Shown here: piece after piece, positions 48,883 to 58,135 of the stretch
How the letters are laid out: each line of letters opens with the position of its first letter
How positions within the stretch are numbered: the first letter of the stretch is position 1
Assembly: GCF_964019515.1 (NCBI RefSeq)
Contig: NZ_OZ026452.1
Span: 1,674,001 to 1,738,000, forward strand
Source: Serratia symbiotica (Periphyllus acericola)
GTDB taxonomy: Bacteria > Pseudomonadota > Gammaproteobacteria > Enterobacterales > Enterobacteriaceae
Direction: 5' to 3'
DNA: 64,000 nucleotides
The notes under the pieces: generated by a model
Seen by the model: only the letters and a program-made list of their open reading frames with translations
Told to the model about the DNA's origin: nothing
The model's database searches: none
Program-made: the position numbers and the translations under genes

Positions 48883-49512
48883 GGTAGCCTGTGATACTTT
48901 TCCACCGTGTGTTGTCTCCGGTAAGGCGCTGGTTCGCCACCGCTTGATTTCGCTCTGCATAGTCTGCCGACCAATAACGGGCTCCGCTTCTGGGCGGTAT
49001 TAACGCCTTGAGCTTCTTGCCCCTTAACTCATCATCACACACTCGCGTATCCTAAGCCCGATCCGCCGAGGCGACTTTGATGTTACGGTACCTCTGGCGG
49101 ATAAGACCTGGGAAGGCTTCGGTATCGGTGACAGTGCTCAAGGAAGAGTCAGCACAGATGACCTCATGTGTTTCTGTATCTACGGCCAAATGCAGTTTTC
49201 GCCAGATCCTCCGTTTTTCCTGACCGTGTTTTTTTACCTTCCACTCCCCTTCACCCAACACGTTGAGCCCGGTAGAGTCGATATAATGCTGTGGGCGACC
49301 ACGCAGAGAAGGTTTTGCCTCGCAGTACCAAGCGTGAAGTGCCATTTCATCCACCCAGAAAGTGAGTGAACCCCGAGTGGTAAGGGCGTTGTTGTAAGCC
49401 TTCCAGTTGGTGATGTTGAACTTTTGCTGGGCCACGGAATGTTGCTATTTTGACAGAAGGAGAGTGATCTGATCCTCGTGCCGGCCAAAAGTTAGATTTA
49501 TTCAACAACGCC
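48874..49512 (-). mobile_element. IS903-type element, copy D, truncated at one end and internally deleted
   Basis: The transposase-proximal end GATTTATTCAACAACGCC complement is present at 49512. The element stops inside the transposase reading (KSITGYHRR) at the rbsA junction, so the distal terminal repeat is missing. A second deletion joins RGRPQHY to IDSTGLNVLGEGEW. The shared TAG follows SADRA at about 49052. The A7 run (GTAAAAAAACACG) is intact here. The junction with rbsA shows the element has captured or been captured by a rearrangement breakpoint. Confidence 0.9.
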
Positions 49513-49772
49513 GCAATCTATGTATCTTGTGCTAAGGTAATTGGAGCGCTGAATTTTACTAATAGTGTGGTTAACGTTATATCCACAGATCGAGTAAAAG
49601 CTGATTTTTATCAGCCAGTAAAAAATCATCTATTTAGTTTGTTGATTTAAAATGTTTTTTTTGTTTTCATCACAATTAAAGACGCATCGTTATAATCTGT
49701 AATTTTTCTATACACAAAGTTATCCACAGAAGCGATGTTGCAGTTCCTCGAGCACTATCACATCATTTTCAT
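49513..49772. other. AT-rich intergenic block with DnaA-box-like motifs between two IS copies
   Basis: A perfect TTATCCACA occurs at 49720-49728 and a related TATATCCACAG at 49578-49588. A 6-bp stem (GCTGATTTTTATCAGC) and several A/T runs lie between them. No gene is visible. The canonical oriC 13-mers and GATC cluster are absent, so I do not call it an origin. It is an orphan piece isolated by IS copies D and E. Confidence 0.4.
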
Positions 49773-50618
49773 GGCTTTGTTGAATAAATCGGATTTGGAA
49801 TAAAGAGTCCCCTGAATGGGCATATTTCTGGCATACCGGCGAGCGGCATCTTGTTTAATGCACAGATCATGGCCAGCGCCTCTGCAACTTGCCCATCATA
49901 ATCTCGCAGCGACAGGTGACCAACAAATAGCTGTTTTACTCTGTACCTCGCTGTTGCCGCTATCGAACGTCGGTGGTAGCCTGTGATACTTTTCCACCGT
50001 GTGTTGTCTCCGGTAACGCGTTGGTTCGCCACCGCTTGATTTCGCTCTGCATAGTCTGCCGACCAATAACGGGCTCCGCTTTTGGGCGGTATTAACGCCT
50101 TGAGCTTCTTGCCCCTTAACTCATCATCACACACTCGCGTATCCTATCCCCTTCACCCAACACGTTGAGCCCGCTAGAGTCGATAACGAGGTGCGCAATT
50201 TCACCCGGCGTTGCGGTTTTAAACGGGACATGGCCGGACTTTGCCCGCTTACTGATGCAGGTGTCGTCCGGGCAGTTTAACGGCACTTTGATCAGTGTGA
50301 CAATGGAGTCGACGAAGCCCTGGAGGGCGCGAAGTGTCAGGCCGAAAATCCGTTTCAGCATCAATACGCTGGTGATTGCCATATCGGAATAATGTGGTGT
50401 GCGACCACGCAGAGAAGGTTTTGCCTCGCATTACCAGGCGTGAAGTGCCGTTTCATCCCCCCAGCAAGTGAGTAAACCCCGAGTGGTAAGGGCGTTGTTG
50501 TAAGCCTTCCAGTTGGTGATGTTGAACTTTTTCTGGGCCACGGCATGTCGCTATTTTGACAGAAGGAGAGTGATCTGATCCTCGTCCCGGCCAAAAGTTG
50601 GATTTATTCAATAACGCC
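49773..50618 (-). mobile_element. IS903-type element, copy E, internally deleted, placed behind the lpp promoter
   Basis: Terminal repeats GGCTTTGTTGAATAAATC (49773) and GGCGTTATTGAATAAATC (complement, 50618) are both present; length is 846 bp. The transposase reading has been cut by a deletion joining NVLGEG to a shifted GATAGGATACGCGAG. This removes the codons between Gly131 and the shared TAG, so the amber site itself cannot be scored. The transposase faces away from 50618, so the adjacent promoter reads into it. No target duplication is seen (cattttcat versus aagtattgc). Confidence 0.9.
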
Positions 50619-50665
50619 AAGTATTGCACAAACTTTTTTCGAAAGAGAATAATTTTTAAAATTAG
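50619..50665 (-). promoter_or_regulatory. Orphaned promoter of the major outer-membrane lipoprotein gene lpp
   Basis: On the minus strand, TTATTCTCTTTCGAAAAAAG followed by TTTGTGCAATACTTG closely matches the E. coli lpp promoter (ATATTCTCAACATAAAAAAC then TTTGTGTAATACTTG), including the -10 AATACT. pykF lies upstream on the same strand, as in enterobacteria where lpp follows pykF. IS copy E starts at the base where the lpp transcript leader should begin. No lpp coding sequence is found on the far side of the IS. Confidence 0.8.
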
Positions 50666-50679
50666 GGTACTTTATTTTT

Positions 50680-50701
50680 AATGTTAGCTCGAGCTAACAT
50701 T
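50680..50701. repeat. Perfect 22-bp palindrome upstream of the lpp promoter
   Basis: The two 11-base arms are AATGTTAGCTC and its exact complement, with no spacer. It lies about 20 bp upstream of the lpp -35 region in an A/T-rich track. It could be a dimeric regulator operator or a hairpin with a following T run (TTTTAC). Confidence 0.8.
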
Positions 50702-50828
50702 TTACCCGAAAAAATAGTGAAAAAAATGAGTAAAAATAGCCAAATTATATAACACTACTCGGATTTTTATTCGCAAAGTCATATTCAGTGCGTGGTTGCG
50801 TTTTCAGAAAATAGTTTACCGTTGCTAT

Positions 50829-50858
50829 GAAAACGCCGCGTAGCGCGGCGTTTTTATC
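50829..50858 (-). terminator. Intrinsic terminator of pykF
   Basis: AACGCCGCG and CGCGGCGTT form a strong stem around TAG/CTA-type loop bases. T-runs lie on both sides (GTTTTTAT on the plus strand, GTTTTCAT on the minus strand), 25-55 bp beyond the pykF stop. It could work in both directions. Confidence 0.85.
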
Positions 50859-50882
50859 AAAACAAGTCTATCACCTTTTATA

Positions 50883-52295
50883 TTATAGCAGGTGCACCGA
50901 GGTGGTATTGGTGGTGCCGCTTGGTACCAGAGCGCCGGAAACCATCACCACCACATCGCCTTTTTGCGCCAGGCCGCTGGATAGCGCCGCTTCTTTACCA
51001 ATGCGGTAGAAGTCGTCGGTAGAGGCAATTTCTTTGACCCTCATAGGGATAACACCTTTGCTCAGGATCAACTGGTGGGCAGTGACTTCATTGGTGGTCA
51101 GTGCCAGGATCAGCGCATCAGGGAAGTATTTACGCACCGATTTGGCTGATTTGCCGCCGCGGGTGGCAACTACGATCAGCGGCGCGTCCAGTTTCTCTGC
51201 GGTTTCGACCGCGCCACGGCAGACTGCCTCAGTGATGCGCAGCTTGCGGCTATCGTTGAGTTTGTCAATGCGGCTTGGCATCACGCGATCAGTGCGCTCA
51301 CAGATGGTTGCCATGATGGTTACTGCCTCCAAGGGGTATTTTCCCTTGGCACTCTCACCAGATAGCATGACGGCGTCGGTGCCGTCCAGAATAGCATTGG
51401 CCACGTCGCCAGCCTCCGCGCGGGTAGGGCGCGGGTTCTTGATCATCGAATCCAGCATCTGGGTGGCGGTGATCACCACTTTGCGCGCGTGGTTACATTT
51501 TTCGATCATCATCTTCTGGGCAAAGATCACTTCTTCTACCGGGATCTCAACCCCCAGATCACCACGGGCGACCATGATGCCATCAGATGCTTCGAGGATT
51601 TCGTCGAAGTTGTTAAGGCCTTCTTGGTTTTCAATCTTGGAAATGATTTGGATTTGCTCACCGCCATGGATTTTCAAGTGCTCACCTATTTCCAGCACAT
51701 CAGAACGCTTGCGGATAAAAGAGGCAGCAACGAAGTCCACGCCTTGTTCACAGCCAAAAATCAGGTCATGCTTGTCTTTTTCAGCCAGTGCAGGTAGTTG
51801 GATGGAAACGCCCGGCAGGTTAACGCCTTTGTTTTCACCCAGATCGCCGTTGTTCAGCACCTTACAGATCACTTCATTCTCGGTTACCTTGATGACCTCC
51901 ATGCCGATCAAGCCATCATCAACCAGTACGGTATCGCCGATTTTCAGGTCGGCTGAGAAACCGGTGTAGGTTACCGCAACGCGTTCGCTATTACCGATGA
52001 CGCTTTGATCGGTGGTGAAGGTAAAAGTCTGGCCGACAATCAGAGAAGCATCTTTGCCGTCTTCCAGTTTCATGGTACGGATTTCCGGACCTTTGGTATC
52101 CAGCAGGATGCCAGCATTGAGTCCGGTTTTAGCCATTACGGTGCGCATTGTATGAATGCGTTTACCGTGCTCTTCATAATTGCCATGTGAAAAGTTGAGG
52201 CGTATGACGTTCATGCCCGCGTTAAGCATCTTGGTAAGCATTTCTTCTGATTCGGTTTTGGGGCCGATGGTACAAACAATCTTGGTCTTTTTCAT
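50883..52295 (-). CDS. pykF: Pyruvate kinase I
   Basis: PykF converts phosphoenolpyruvate and ADP to pyruvate and ATP and is activated by fructose-1,6-bisphosphate. The 470-aa product has the E. coli length and starts [20 protein letters not shown]. The K+/Mg-binding and catalytic segments are intact ([64 protein letters not shown]). The C-terminal allosteric domain ends SVHLL. A strong terminator follows. The downstream gene lpp is missing from its usual place. Confidence 0.97.
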   Translation of the reverse strand: MKKTKIVCTIGPKTESEEMLTKMLNAGMNVIRLNFSHGNYEEHGKRIHTMRTVMAKTGLNAGILLDTKGPEIRTMKLEDGKDASLIVGQTFTFTTDQSVIGNSERVAVTYTGFSADLKIGDTVLVDDGLIGMEVIKVTENEVICKVLNNGDLGENKGVNLPGVSIQLPALAEKDKHDLIFGCEQGVDFVAASFIRKRSDVLEIGEHLKIHGGEQIQIISKIENQEGLNNFDEILEASDGIMVARGDLGVEIPVEEVIFAQKMMIEKCNHARKVVITATQMLDSMIKNPRPTRAEAGDVANAILDGTDAVMLSGESAKGKYPLEAVTIMATICERTDRVMPSRIDKLNDSRKLRITEAVCRGAVETAEKLDAPLIVVATRGGKSAKSVRKYFPDALILALTTNEVTAHQLILSKGVIPMRVKEIASTDDFYRIGKEAALSSGLAQKGDVVVMVSGALVPSGTTNTTSVHLL

Positions 52296-52660
52296 GACAG
52301 AGTTTTCTACAAGTTGTGATTAAAAAAAACGAATAAAACCAGCAGTAGAGCTGTTGGTATGGAATTTATCTTTTGCCTGATGGTTCAAAATAAGGTTTAA
52401 GGATAGGTGAAAACAGTCGAAATGGTGCGGAAAAGTTCGACCCGCGCTGGCGTATACGGGGGCGATGCTACGCACAAGATGAGATGAAAATGTATTGTTA
52501 TGACGTTTTTGCAGATCAAGGGTTGAAGCCATTTAACTGAAAGACGTTGCATATTATAAGGCTAAGTGGTGGGAAAAAAATAAAAACCTAGGATGACTCG
52601 CTACTGCGTGCGCAAACAAGCTTAGGAACAAGGAGAATAAATCCAGATAAAGCCATAACT
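52296..52660. other. pykF upstream region
   Basis: Between pykF and tRNA-Val there are 365 bp without a gene. A Cra-like half-site can be imagined near 52540, but I do not see a convincing operator. AT-rich blocks could hold the pykF promoter. Confidence 0.4.
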
Positions 52661-52737
52661 TGGTGCGTCCGAGTGGACTTGAACCACCGACCCCCACCAT
52701 GTCAAGGTGGTGCTCTAACCAACTGAGCTACGGACAC
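52661..52737 (-). tRNA. tRNA-Val (anticodon GAC)
   Basis: On the minus strand the gene reads GTGTCCGTAGCTCAGTTGGT at the 5' end, with anticodon loop CTTGACA (GAC, reading GUC/GUU). A canonical TTCAAGT T-loop and an encoded CCA are present. It matches E. coli valV/valW apart from U2, which forms a U-G wobble in the acceptor stem. E. coli also has valVW between mdtK and pykF, so this block is syntenic. It should be functional. Confidence 0.95.
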
Positions 52738-52923
52738 ATCCCTCCCTGACCCTCATGGCTGATAGAGGGGACCAATATTAACGAGCTACCTGTGCGTTGG
52801 CAAGGGGGAAAAGGCAATTTTATTCGGTATTTCACGCGATTGCTGTGAGAGTGAGCAGCAAGGTGCCCTTTTCAGAAAGGCTGTTAGAGGCTCGATCGTT
52901 GTAAGATCAACATGGCCGGTTGT

Positions 52924-53705
52924 TTATGTAGCCAACCGATGCGGCAACACCACCATGATGGCGGCGAAAGTAAATCCGATGATAAAACCGATCCAGAAGC
53001 CCCTTGGCCCCATTGCTGGCACCAGGATATCGGTTAGCGCCAATAAGTAGCCGCATGGTAAACCCAGGATCCAGTAAGCGATAAAGGTGATGAAAAAGAT
53101 CGCGCGAGTGTCTTTATAGCCGCGCAGCACCCCGCTGCCGATCACTTGAACAGAATCCGATATCTGATAAATCGCTGCTAACAGCATAAGCTGCGAGGCC
53201 ATCGCCACCACCGCTGGATTGCCGTTGTACAGCAGGGCGATCTGCTCACGGAAGATGTTGGTAAATAGTTGCGCAGGTAGCCATGATGATGCCGACGCCT
53301 ATGGTCGTATAGGTGGCCACACGTGCCCCCTCAATCGAGCCTTCCTCAAGTCGGTAACCAACGCGGATTGTGGCAGCAACGCCGAGGGACAGCGGCAATA
53401 CGAACATCAGGTTACTGAAATTAAGTGCGATCTGGTGGCCGGCAACGGCCACGATCCACAGTGGTGAAACCAGTAGCGCCACTACGGCGAAAAGCGTTAC
53501 TTCAAAGAACAGTGCTAGTGCCATCGGCATGCCAATGCCGATCAGGCGTTTCAATGCTGCCCAGTCAGGCCTAGGATGTTCGTTTTTCAGTGGTTTGATG
53601 TCGTGCTGAGAGGGTGCTTGTTTGACGTACCAGCATATCATAAGGAACATAAGCCAGTAGACGCTACCAGTGGCCACGCCGCAGCCAACCCCCAGTTTTG
53701 TTGAA
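52924..53705 (-). pseudogene. mdtK: MATE multidrug efflux pump MdtK, N-terminally truncated and frameshifted
   Basis: MdtK is a Na+/drug antiporter of 12 helices. Only about the C-terminal 260 of 457 residues remain, beginning [18 protein letters not shown] at about 53700. The reading [20 protein letters not shown] through [13 protein letters not shown] is followed by a one-base shift into [20 protein letters not shown]. It ends at 52924 after [16 protein letters not shown]. The missing first half lay toward ribE, with which mdtK is normally divergent. No start codon context remains. Confidence 0.92.
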
Positions 53706-53823
53706 AGAGTCTGCCTATTCGGCGTGTTTAAGCAAATATTGCGATCAAAGAGTTTTCAGTGGGTTTGGTTTTACGCGTAAACTGGCATAAATGCGTTAAC
53801 TCATTCAGAAAAAAGAGGCATAT

Positions 53824-54462
53824 ATGTTCACCGGTATTGTACAGGGCACCGCACCCTTGGTCGCCCTTGATGAGAAACCCAACTTCCGCACCCATGTGAT
53901 TGAAATGCCTGCTGAACTATTGTCTGGGCTAGAGTTAGGTGCCTCGGTTGCCCATAATGGTTGCTGCCTGACGGTGACCGCCGTGGAAGGTACGCAGGTC
54001 AGTTTCGATCTGATCAAGGAAACGCTACGCCTGACCAACCTTGGCGAATTGGCGTTGGGTGACAGGGTCAACATCGAGCGTGCCGCCAGATTTAACGACG
54101 AAATTGGCGGCCATCTAATGTCCGGCCATATTATTTGCACGGCAGAAGTGGCCAAGATTTTAGTTTCGGAAAATAACCGCCAAATCTGGCTAGGTATGCC
54201 CAATGCGTCACTGATGAAATATATCCTGTATAAGGGGTTTATTGGCATTGACGGCATCAGCTTGACCATCGGCGAGGTGGTGAATAACCGGTTCTGCGTG
54301 CATTTGATTCCCGAAACGTTAGAACGTACCACCCTGGGTAGAAAACGTTTGGACGACAAAGTGAATATTGAGATCGACCCGCAAACACAGGCGGTAGTGG
54401 ACAGAGTTGAACGGGTGCTCGCTAGCCGTGAAGCATGGTTATCGGCGACGCACAAGGACTGA
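53824..54462 (+). CDS. ribE: Riboflavin synthase, alpha chain
   Basis: RibE (RibC in E. coli nomenclature) dismutates two 6,7-dimethyl-8-ribityllumazines to riboflavin. The 212-aa protein (213 in E. coli) has two tandem lumazine-binding repeats. The first starts [17 protein letters not shown] with [10 protein letters not shown]; the second has GHIICTAEV and [13 protein letters not shown]. The conserved NFRTHVIE and the trimerisation helix near RVLASRE are present. Its start has GAAAAAAGAGG upstream. It is divergent from the truncated mdtK. Confidence 0.96.
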   Translation: MFTGIVQGTAPLVALDEKPNFRTHVIEMPAELLSGLELGASVAHNGCCLTVTAVEGTQVSFDLIKETLRLTNLGELALGDRVNIERAARFNDEIGGHLMSGHIICTAEVAKILVSENNRQIWLGMPNASLMKYILYKGFIGIDGISLTIGEVVNNRFCVHLIPETLERTTLGRKRLDDKVNIEIDPQTQAVVDRVERVLASREAWLSATHKD

Positions 54463-54469
54463 CAAGCTG

Positions 54470-54592
54470 GTGAGTAATAATGCATCACTATCAGCGAAGC
54501 AAAAGGCTAACGTTTATCAGGAAATGCTGGTATTAGCGCACAGACGCCGTTTATTGCCCGATAAATTAGCCCAGCGATTAATAGTGGGCTAG
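54470..54592 (+). CDS. Small hypothetical protein, 40 aa, uncertain
   Basis: A GTG-started reading (VSNNASLSAKQKANVYQEML ending LAQRLIVG) overlaps no known gene and begins eight bases after the ribE stop. It is hydrophilic and helix-rich, with no family I recognise. In E. coli cfa would lie here, and cfa is absent. It may be a remnant of a longer gene or a chance opening. The absence of lysine/arginine bias and the lack of a clear ribosome-binding site keep confidence low. Confidence 0.25.
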   Translation: MSNNASLSAKQKANVYQEMLVLAHRRRLLPDKLAQRLIVG

Positions 54593-54597
54593 CAAAT

Positions 54598-54868
54598 TCA
54601 CTCCGTGCCGCCAACTAATTTTCCTCGTTGTACCCAATAGCCCACCACAGCCAATACCACTGTAGAAAACATCACCGTCACTGTCGCCAACAATGGCTGC
54701 GAGATCAACGCCGATACCAGCATACTGGCGACAAAGCACAGACCGAGCTGCAAAGTGTTTTGTAACGCTGCGGCTTTGCCACTGCTTTCCGGAAATGCCA
54801 TTAACGCATTCGCCACCATTATTGGATAGCCAGCACCATTAACAAAGGCCATGATGCCGAATGGGATC
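54598..54868 (-). pseudogene. punC: C-terminal fragment of purine nucleoside transporter PunC (YdhC)
   Basis: The reading [40 protein letters not shown] and the terminal [12 protein letters not shown] match the last ~90 residues of the MFS protein YdhC/PunC ([20 protein letters not shown] in E. coli). The gene is cut at 54868 by IS copy F. The sequence on the other side of the IS is not the missing PunC part, so this is a rearrangement rather than a simple insertion. Position near ribE agrees with E. coli. Confidence 0.88.
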
Positions 54869-55924
54869 GGCGTTGTTGAATAAATCGGATTTGGAATAAA
54901 GAGTCCCATGAATGGGTAGCTTTCAGGCAAGGCGTACACTTTCTGGCATACCGGCGAGCGTCATCTTGTTTAATGCACAGATCATGGCCAGCGCCTCTGC
55001 AACTTGCCCATCATAATCTCGCAGCGACAGGTGACCACCAAATAGCTGTTTTACTCTGTACTTCGCTGTTGCCGCTATCGAACGTCGGTGGTAGCCTGTG
55101 ATACTTTTTCACCGTGTGTTGTCTCCGGTAAGGCGCTGGTTCGCCACCGCTTGATTTCGCTCTGCATAGTCTGCCGACCAATAACGGGCTCCGCTGCTGG
55201 GCGGTATTAACGCCTTGAGCTTCTTGCCCCTTAACTCATCATCACACACTCGCGTATCCTAAGCCCGATCCGCCGAGGCGACTTTGATTTTACGGTACCT
55301 CTGGCGGATGAGACCTGGGAAGGCTGCGGTATCGGTGACATTGCTCAAGGAAAGGTCAGCACAGATGACCTCATGTGTTTCTGTATCTACGGCCAAATGC
55401 AGTTTTCGCCAGATCCGCCGTTTTTCCTGACCGTGTTTTTTTTACCTTCCACTCACCTTCACCCAACACGTTGAGCCCGCTAGAGTCGATAACGAGGTGC
55501 GCAATTTCACCTGGCGTTGGGGTTTTAAACGGGACATGGCCGGACTTTGCCCGCTTACTGATGCAGGTGTCGTCCGGGCAGTTCAACGGCACTTTGATCA
55601 GTGTGACAATGGAGTCGACAAAGCCCTGGAGGGCGCGAAGTGTCAGGCCGAAAATCCGTTTCAGCATCAATACGCTGGTGATTGCCATATCGGAATAATG
55701 TGGTGGGCGACCACGCAGAGAAATTTTTGCCTCGCAGTACCAGGCGTGAAGTGCCGTTTCATCCACCGAGAAAGTGAGTAAACCCCGAGTGATAAGGGCG
55801 TTGTTGTAAGCCTTCCAGTTGGTGATGTTAAACTTTTGCTGGGCCACGGAATGTCGCTATTTTGACATAAGGAGAGTGATCTGATCCTCGTTCCGGCCAA
55901 AAGTTTGATTTATTCAACAACGCC
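54869..55924 (-). mobile_element. IS903-type element, copy F, full length with A-run frameshift
   Basis: Ends are GGCGTTGTTGAATAAATC (54869) and GGCGTTGTTGAATAAATC (complement, 55924); length is 1,056 bp. The transposase starts at 55847 (MAQQKFNITNWKAY) and is clean to GEWKVKK. There an A8 run replaces the A7 run of most copies and shifts the frame. The shared TAG follows SADRA near 55261, and TGA replaces Trp in TRWKS (CGGTGAAAAAG). The flanks (aatgggatc, caccggaat) are not duplicated. Confidence 0.93.
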
Positions 55925-56021
55925 CACCGGAATAGGTACTGAATCTAAGGTGCGAACACCCAGAAAAATAAAATGGCTGGACTCTATGCCCAACCCTAAG
56001 AACTCAGGCTACCAATCAGCA

Positions 56022-56219
56022 TCAAATCTTAATGTCTGCCGGTGAGTGGTTTTTAAGCCAGCCTTTCATAGCTGCGTCCATACGGGTTTGCCAGCCGCGC
56101 TCAGTAGCTTTAAAGGCGGCGATCACTTACGGGGAGTACCTGATACTGACCTGTACTTTTGGGTCTGCTTTAATGGGACGGCCCTATTTGCGTATGGCTT
56201 TTAGTTCACTAAAAGCCAT
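56022..56219 (-). pseudogene. BrnA-like antitoxin remnant with two nonsense codons
   Basis: The minus-strand frame from 56219 reads MAFSELKAIRK, TAG, GRPIKADPKVQVSIRYSP, TAA, VIAAFKATERGWQTRMDAAM and KGWLKNHSPADIKI, ending at 56022. The C-terminal VIAAFKATGRGWQTRIN-type pattern is that of BrnA-family antitoxins (ribbon-helix-helix proteins). No partner toxin gene lies upstream; IS200/IS605 copy 2 begins three bases before the ATG. It cannot make a full antitoxin. The assignment rests on motif resemblance. Confidence 0.6.
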
Positions 56220-56285
56220 GAGTTTTACCTGGTGCGCCGTAAAGCCCCGTCCTTAATGGCGAGGATATAAGGCGCGGTTTTCCGA

Positions 56286-56703
56286 CTAACTGGGTGTTTG
56301 CTATTGCTCAATGTATTGCCGTATGATCGAATATCGGCGCACCACTGCAACTACTTGCAAAATAACTCGGTGTCTACAGAACACCTTTGTAGTAATAGCG
56401 CTGGGTTATATCGGGGCGGTCACGGCAAAGCAGTCTGCTAGAAACGCCTTTAAGACTGTTGACCAAGTTTGATATTGCCAGCTTTGGTGGGTAGTTAATC
56501 AGCAAATGCACGTGATCGCATTCACCATCCATCTCGACCAGCTCAACATCAAAGTCAGCACATACGCTAGAAAAGTAGCAGCGCAGCTTTTCTATGGCAT
56601 CCTGATCAGATATTTTTCGTCGATACTTGGCAACGAATACCAAGTGAACATGCATCAGGAAAATGCAGTGTCTTCCTCGGCAAATATCGGTTTCTTTTGT
56701 CAT
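56286..56703 (-). pseudogene. tnpA: IS200-type Y1 transposase with shared TAG and an extra frameshift (copy 2)
   Basis: The sequence matches copy 1, including TAG in place of Trp after YYYKGVL (56374-56376) and HUH motif DHVHLL. Differences are RDRPDITQRY for RDLPDIAQRY and an inserted T (CCGATATTCGATC) downstream of the TAG. The insertion shifts the frame before the catalytic Tyr. This copy therefore cannot be rescued by readthrough, unlike copy 1. Confidence 0.87.
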
Positions 56704-56725
56704 AGACCAAAGTATAATAGTGATA

Positions 56726-57731
56726 ATGAAACGACTTCAAGCCTTCAAATTTCAGTTAAGACCAATACGAAAATGACCTCATGGCTCATTAATTGGAAAT
56801 CCGATCCTGAAACACAATGGCTTAAAGAATCTCCATTGCAGACGTTGCAGCAGTCACTGAAAGATTTAGAGCGCGGCTACAATAATTTCTTCCAGAAGCG
56901 TGCAGCATTCCCCCGTTTAAAAAAACGCGTGCAGAATGGTGCATTGCGCTACCCACAAGGTGTGAAGCTCAATCAAGCCAATAGTCGTATATCGTTGCCA
57001 AAGTTGGGATGGATACGCTACCGCAACAGCCGCGAAATTATAGGTGAAGTGAAAAATGTCACCATCAGCCAGTCATGCAGCAAATGGTACGTCAGCATCC
57101 AGACAGCATACGAAGTTACTGAACCCGTTCATAACTCAGCGTCAATGGTCGGAGTGGATGCCGGAGTCACCAAACTCGCTACGCTTTCAGATGGCACGGT
57201 ATACCCGCCCGTCAACAGCTTCAAAACAAGCCAGCACAAGCTGGCAATACTTCAGCGTCAGTTAAGCAGAAAGGTAAAATTCAGCGCCAACTGGCAGAAA
57301 CATAAGCGAAAAATCCAGCATCTACACTCGCACATTGCCAATATTCGGCGCGACTACCTTCATAAAATCACCAGTGAAATCTGCAAAAACCACGCAATGA
57401 TCGTCATTGAAGACTTGAAGGTCAGTAACATGTCAAAGTCGGCAACAGGCACGGCAGAGCAGCACGGGCGAAACGTCAGAGCTAGATCAGGCTTAAACCG
57501 CTCGATACTGGTCAGGGATGGTATGAAATGCGTCGTCAACTTGAGTACAAGCAGCTCTGGCGAAGAGCACAGGTACTAGCAGTATCTGCGGCATATACCA
57601 GCCAGCGGGGTGCATGCTGCGGTCATACAGCGAAAGAAAACCGCCTGTCGCAAAGTAAATTTGTGTGTCAGATATGTGGATACACCACGAACGCCAATGG
57701 AGGGATAGTGCAGTCAGACCCCGCCCGTTAA
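56726..57731 (+). pseudogene. tnpB: TnpB-family nuclease homologue, inactivated (copy 2)
   Basis: Same lesions as copy 1: an early stop after MKRLQAFKFQLRP, the frameshift after SGLNRSILV, loss of the first zinc-finger Cys (RGACCGH) and deletion of the RuvC-III Asp segment (NANGG). Sharing all lesions shows that both copies descend from one already defective element. The RuvC-I and RuvC-II acidic residues remain. It is divergent from tnpA. Confidence 0.85.
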
Positions 57732-57888
57732 AGCAGGAACCCACCCAGGCGAGTCAGCTTTCGGTCTGAACGCTGTAGGAATCCCCGTCCTTTAGGCCGG
57801 AGAGGATGTCAAAGCGGTTATCAAAAATCCACCAGCAATAACAACAGGCTAGGGTTGAGCAGAAAAGCAACATACAGATAGACAACGG

Positions 57889-57918
57889 TAGACTTTCGCT
57901 GAAGCATTACCGTATAAT
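57889..57918 (+). promoter_or_regulatory. Probable promoter of tRNA-Ile2
   Basis: TAGACT (57889-57894) and a perfect TATAAT (57913-57918) are spaced by 18 bp, and the tRNA begins 11 bp further on. Confidence 0.65.
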
Positions 57919-57928
57919 ATTGCCGCTT

Positions 57929-58004
57929 GGCCCCTTAGCTCAGTGGTTAGAGCAGGCGACTCATAATCGCTTAGTCGCTGGTTCAATTCCAGCAGGGGTC
58001 ACCA
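57929..58004 (+). tRNA. ileX: tRNA-Ile2 (anticodon CAT, lysidine-type)
   Basis: The sequence GGCCCCTTAGCTCAGTGGTT at the 5' end, the anticodon loop CTCATAA and the encoded CCA correspond almost base for base to E. coli ileX, whose C34 is modified to lysidine so that it reads AUA. Identity to ileX rather than elongator or initiator Met tRNA rests on the acceptor and D-stem sequences. One U-G pair at position 2-71 is noted. It requires TilS, which is not in the window. Confidence 0.9.
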
Positions 58005-58135
58005 AACTTTAGCTTTAAAATAATGTAATTAAGTCAGTAAAAGAAGCAGATAAATTACTGCTTGATTTTTGAATGGCGATAAAATGGTTGTAGATTTATC
58101 ACTAACTTTATTTTTCTGAAGGATAGCCCGACATG

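Larger units (their letters stand above)
56222..57812. mobile_element. IS200/IS605-type element, copy 2, inverted relative to copy 1
   Basis: It is an almost exact reverse complement of 34534-36123, differing by single bases such as an extra T at about 56331 and a few substitutions. It carries the same broken tnpA (minus) and tnpB (plus). The two copies are inverted repeats of 1.59 kb flanking a 20-kb interval (cpxR to the antitoxin remnant). Unrelated sequences flank each copy. Confidence 0.9.

Noticed and set aside
49513-49772. A candidate chromosomal origin (oriC)
   Set aside because: Only one perfect DnaA box, no 13-mer GATCTNTT repeats, no GATC cluster and no mioC or mnmG neighbours.
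55497-55781. Long openings on the strand opposite the IS903-type transposase, repeated at every copy (for example 5397-5822, 32843-33247, 62269-62673)
   Set aside because: They are antisense shadows of the transposase: they recur only because the IS recurs, they lack ribosome-binding sites and they match no family.
34534-57812. A composite transposon bounded by the two IS200/IS605 copies
   Set aside because: IS200/IS605 elements do not form composite transposons of this type, and the interval holds core genes and several unrelated breakpoints.
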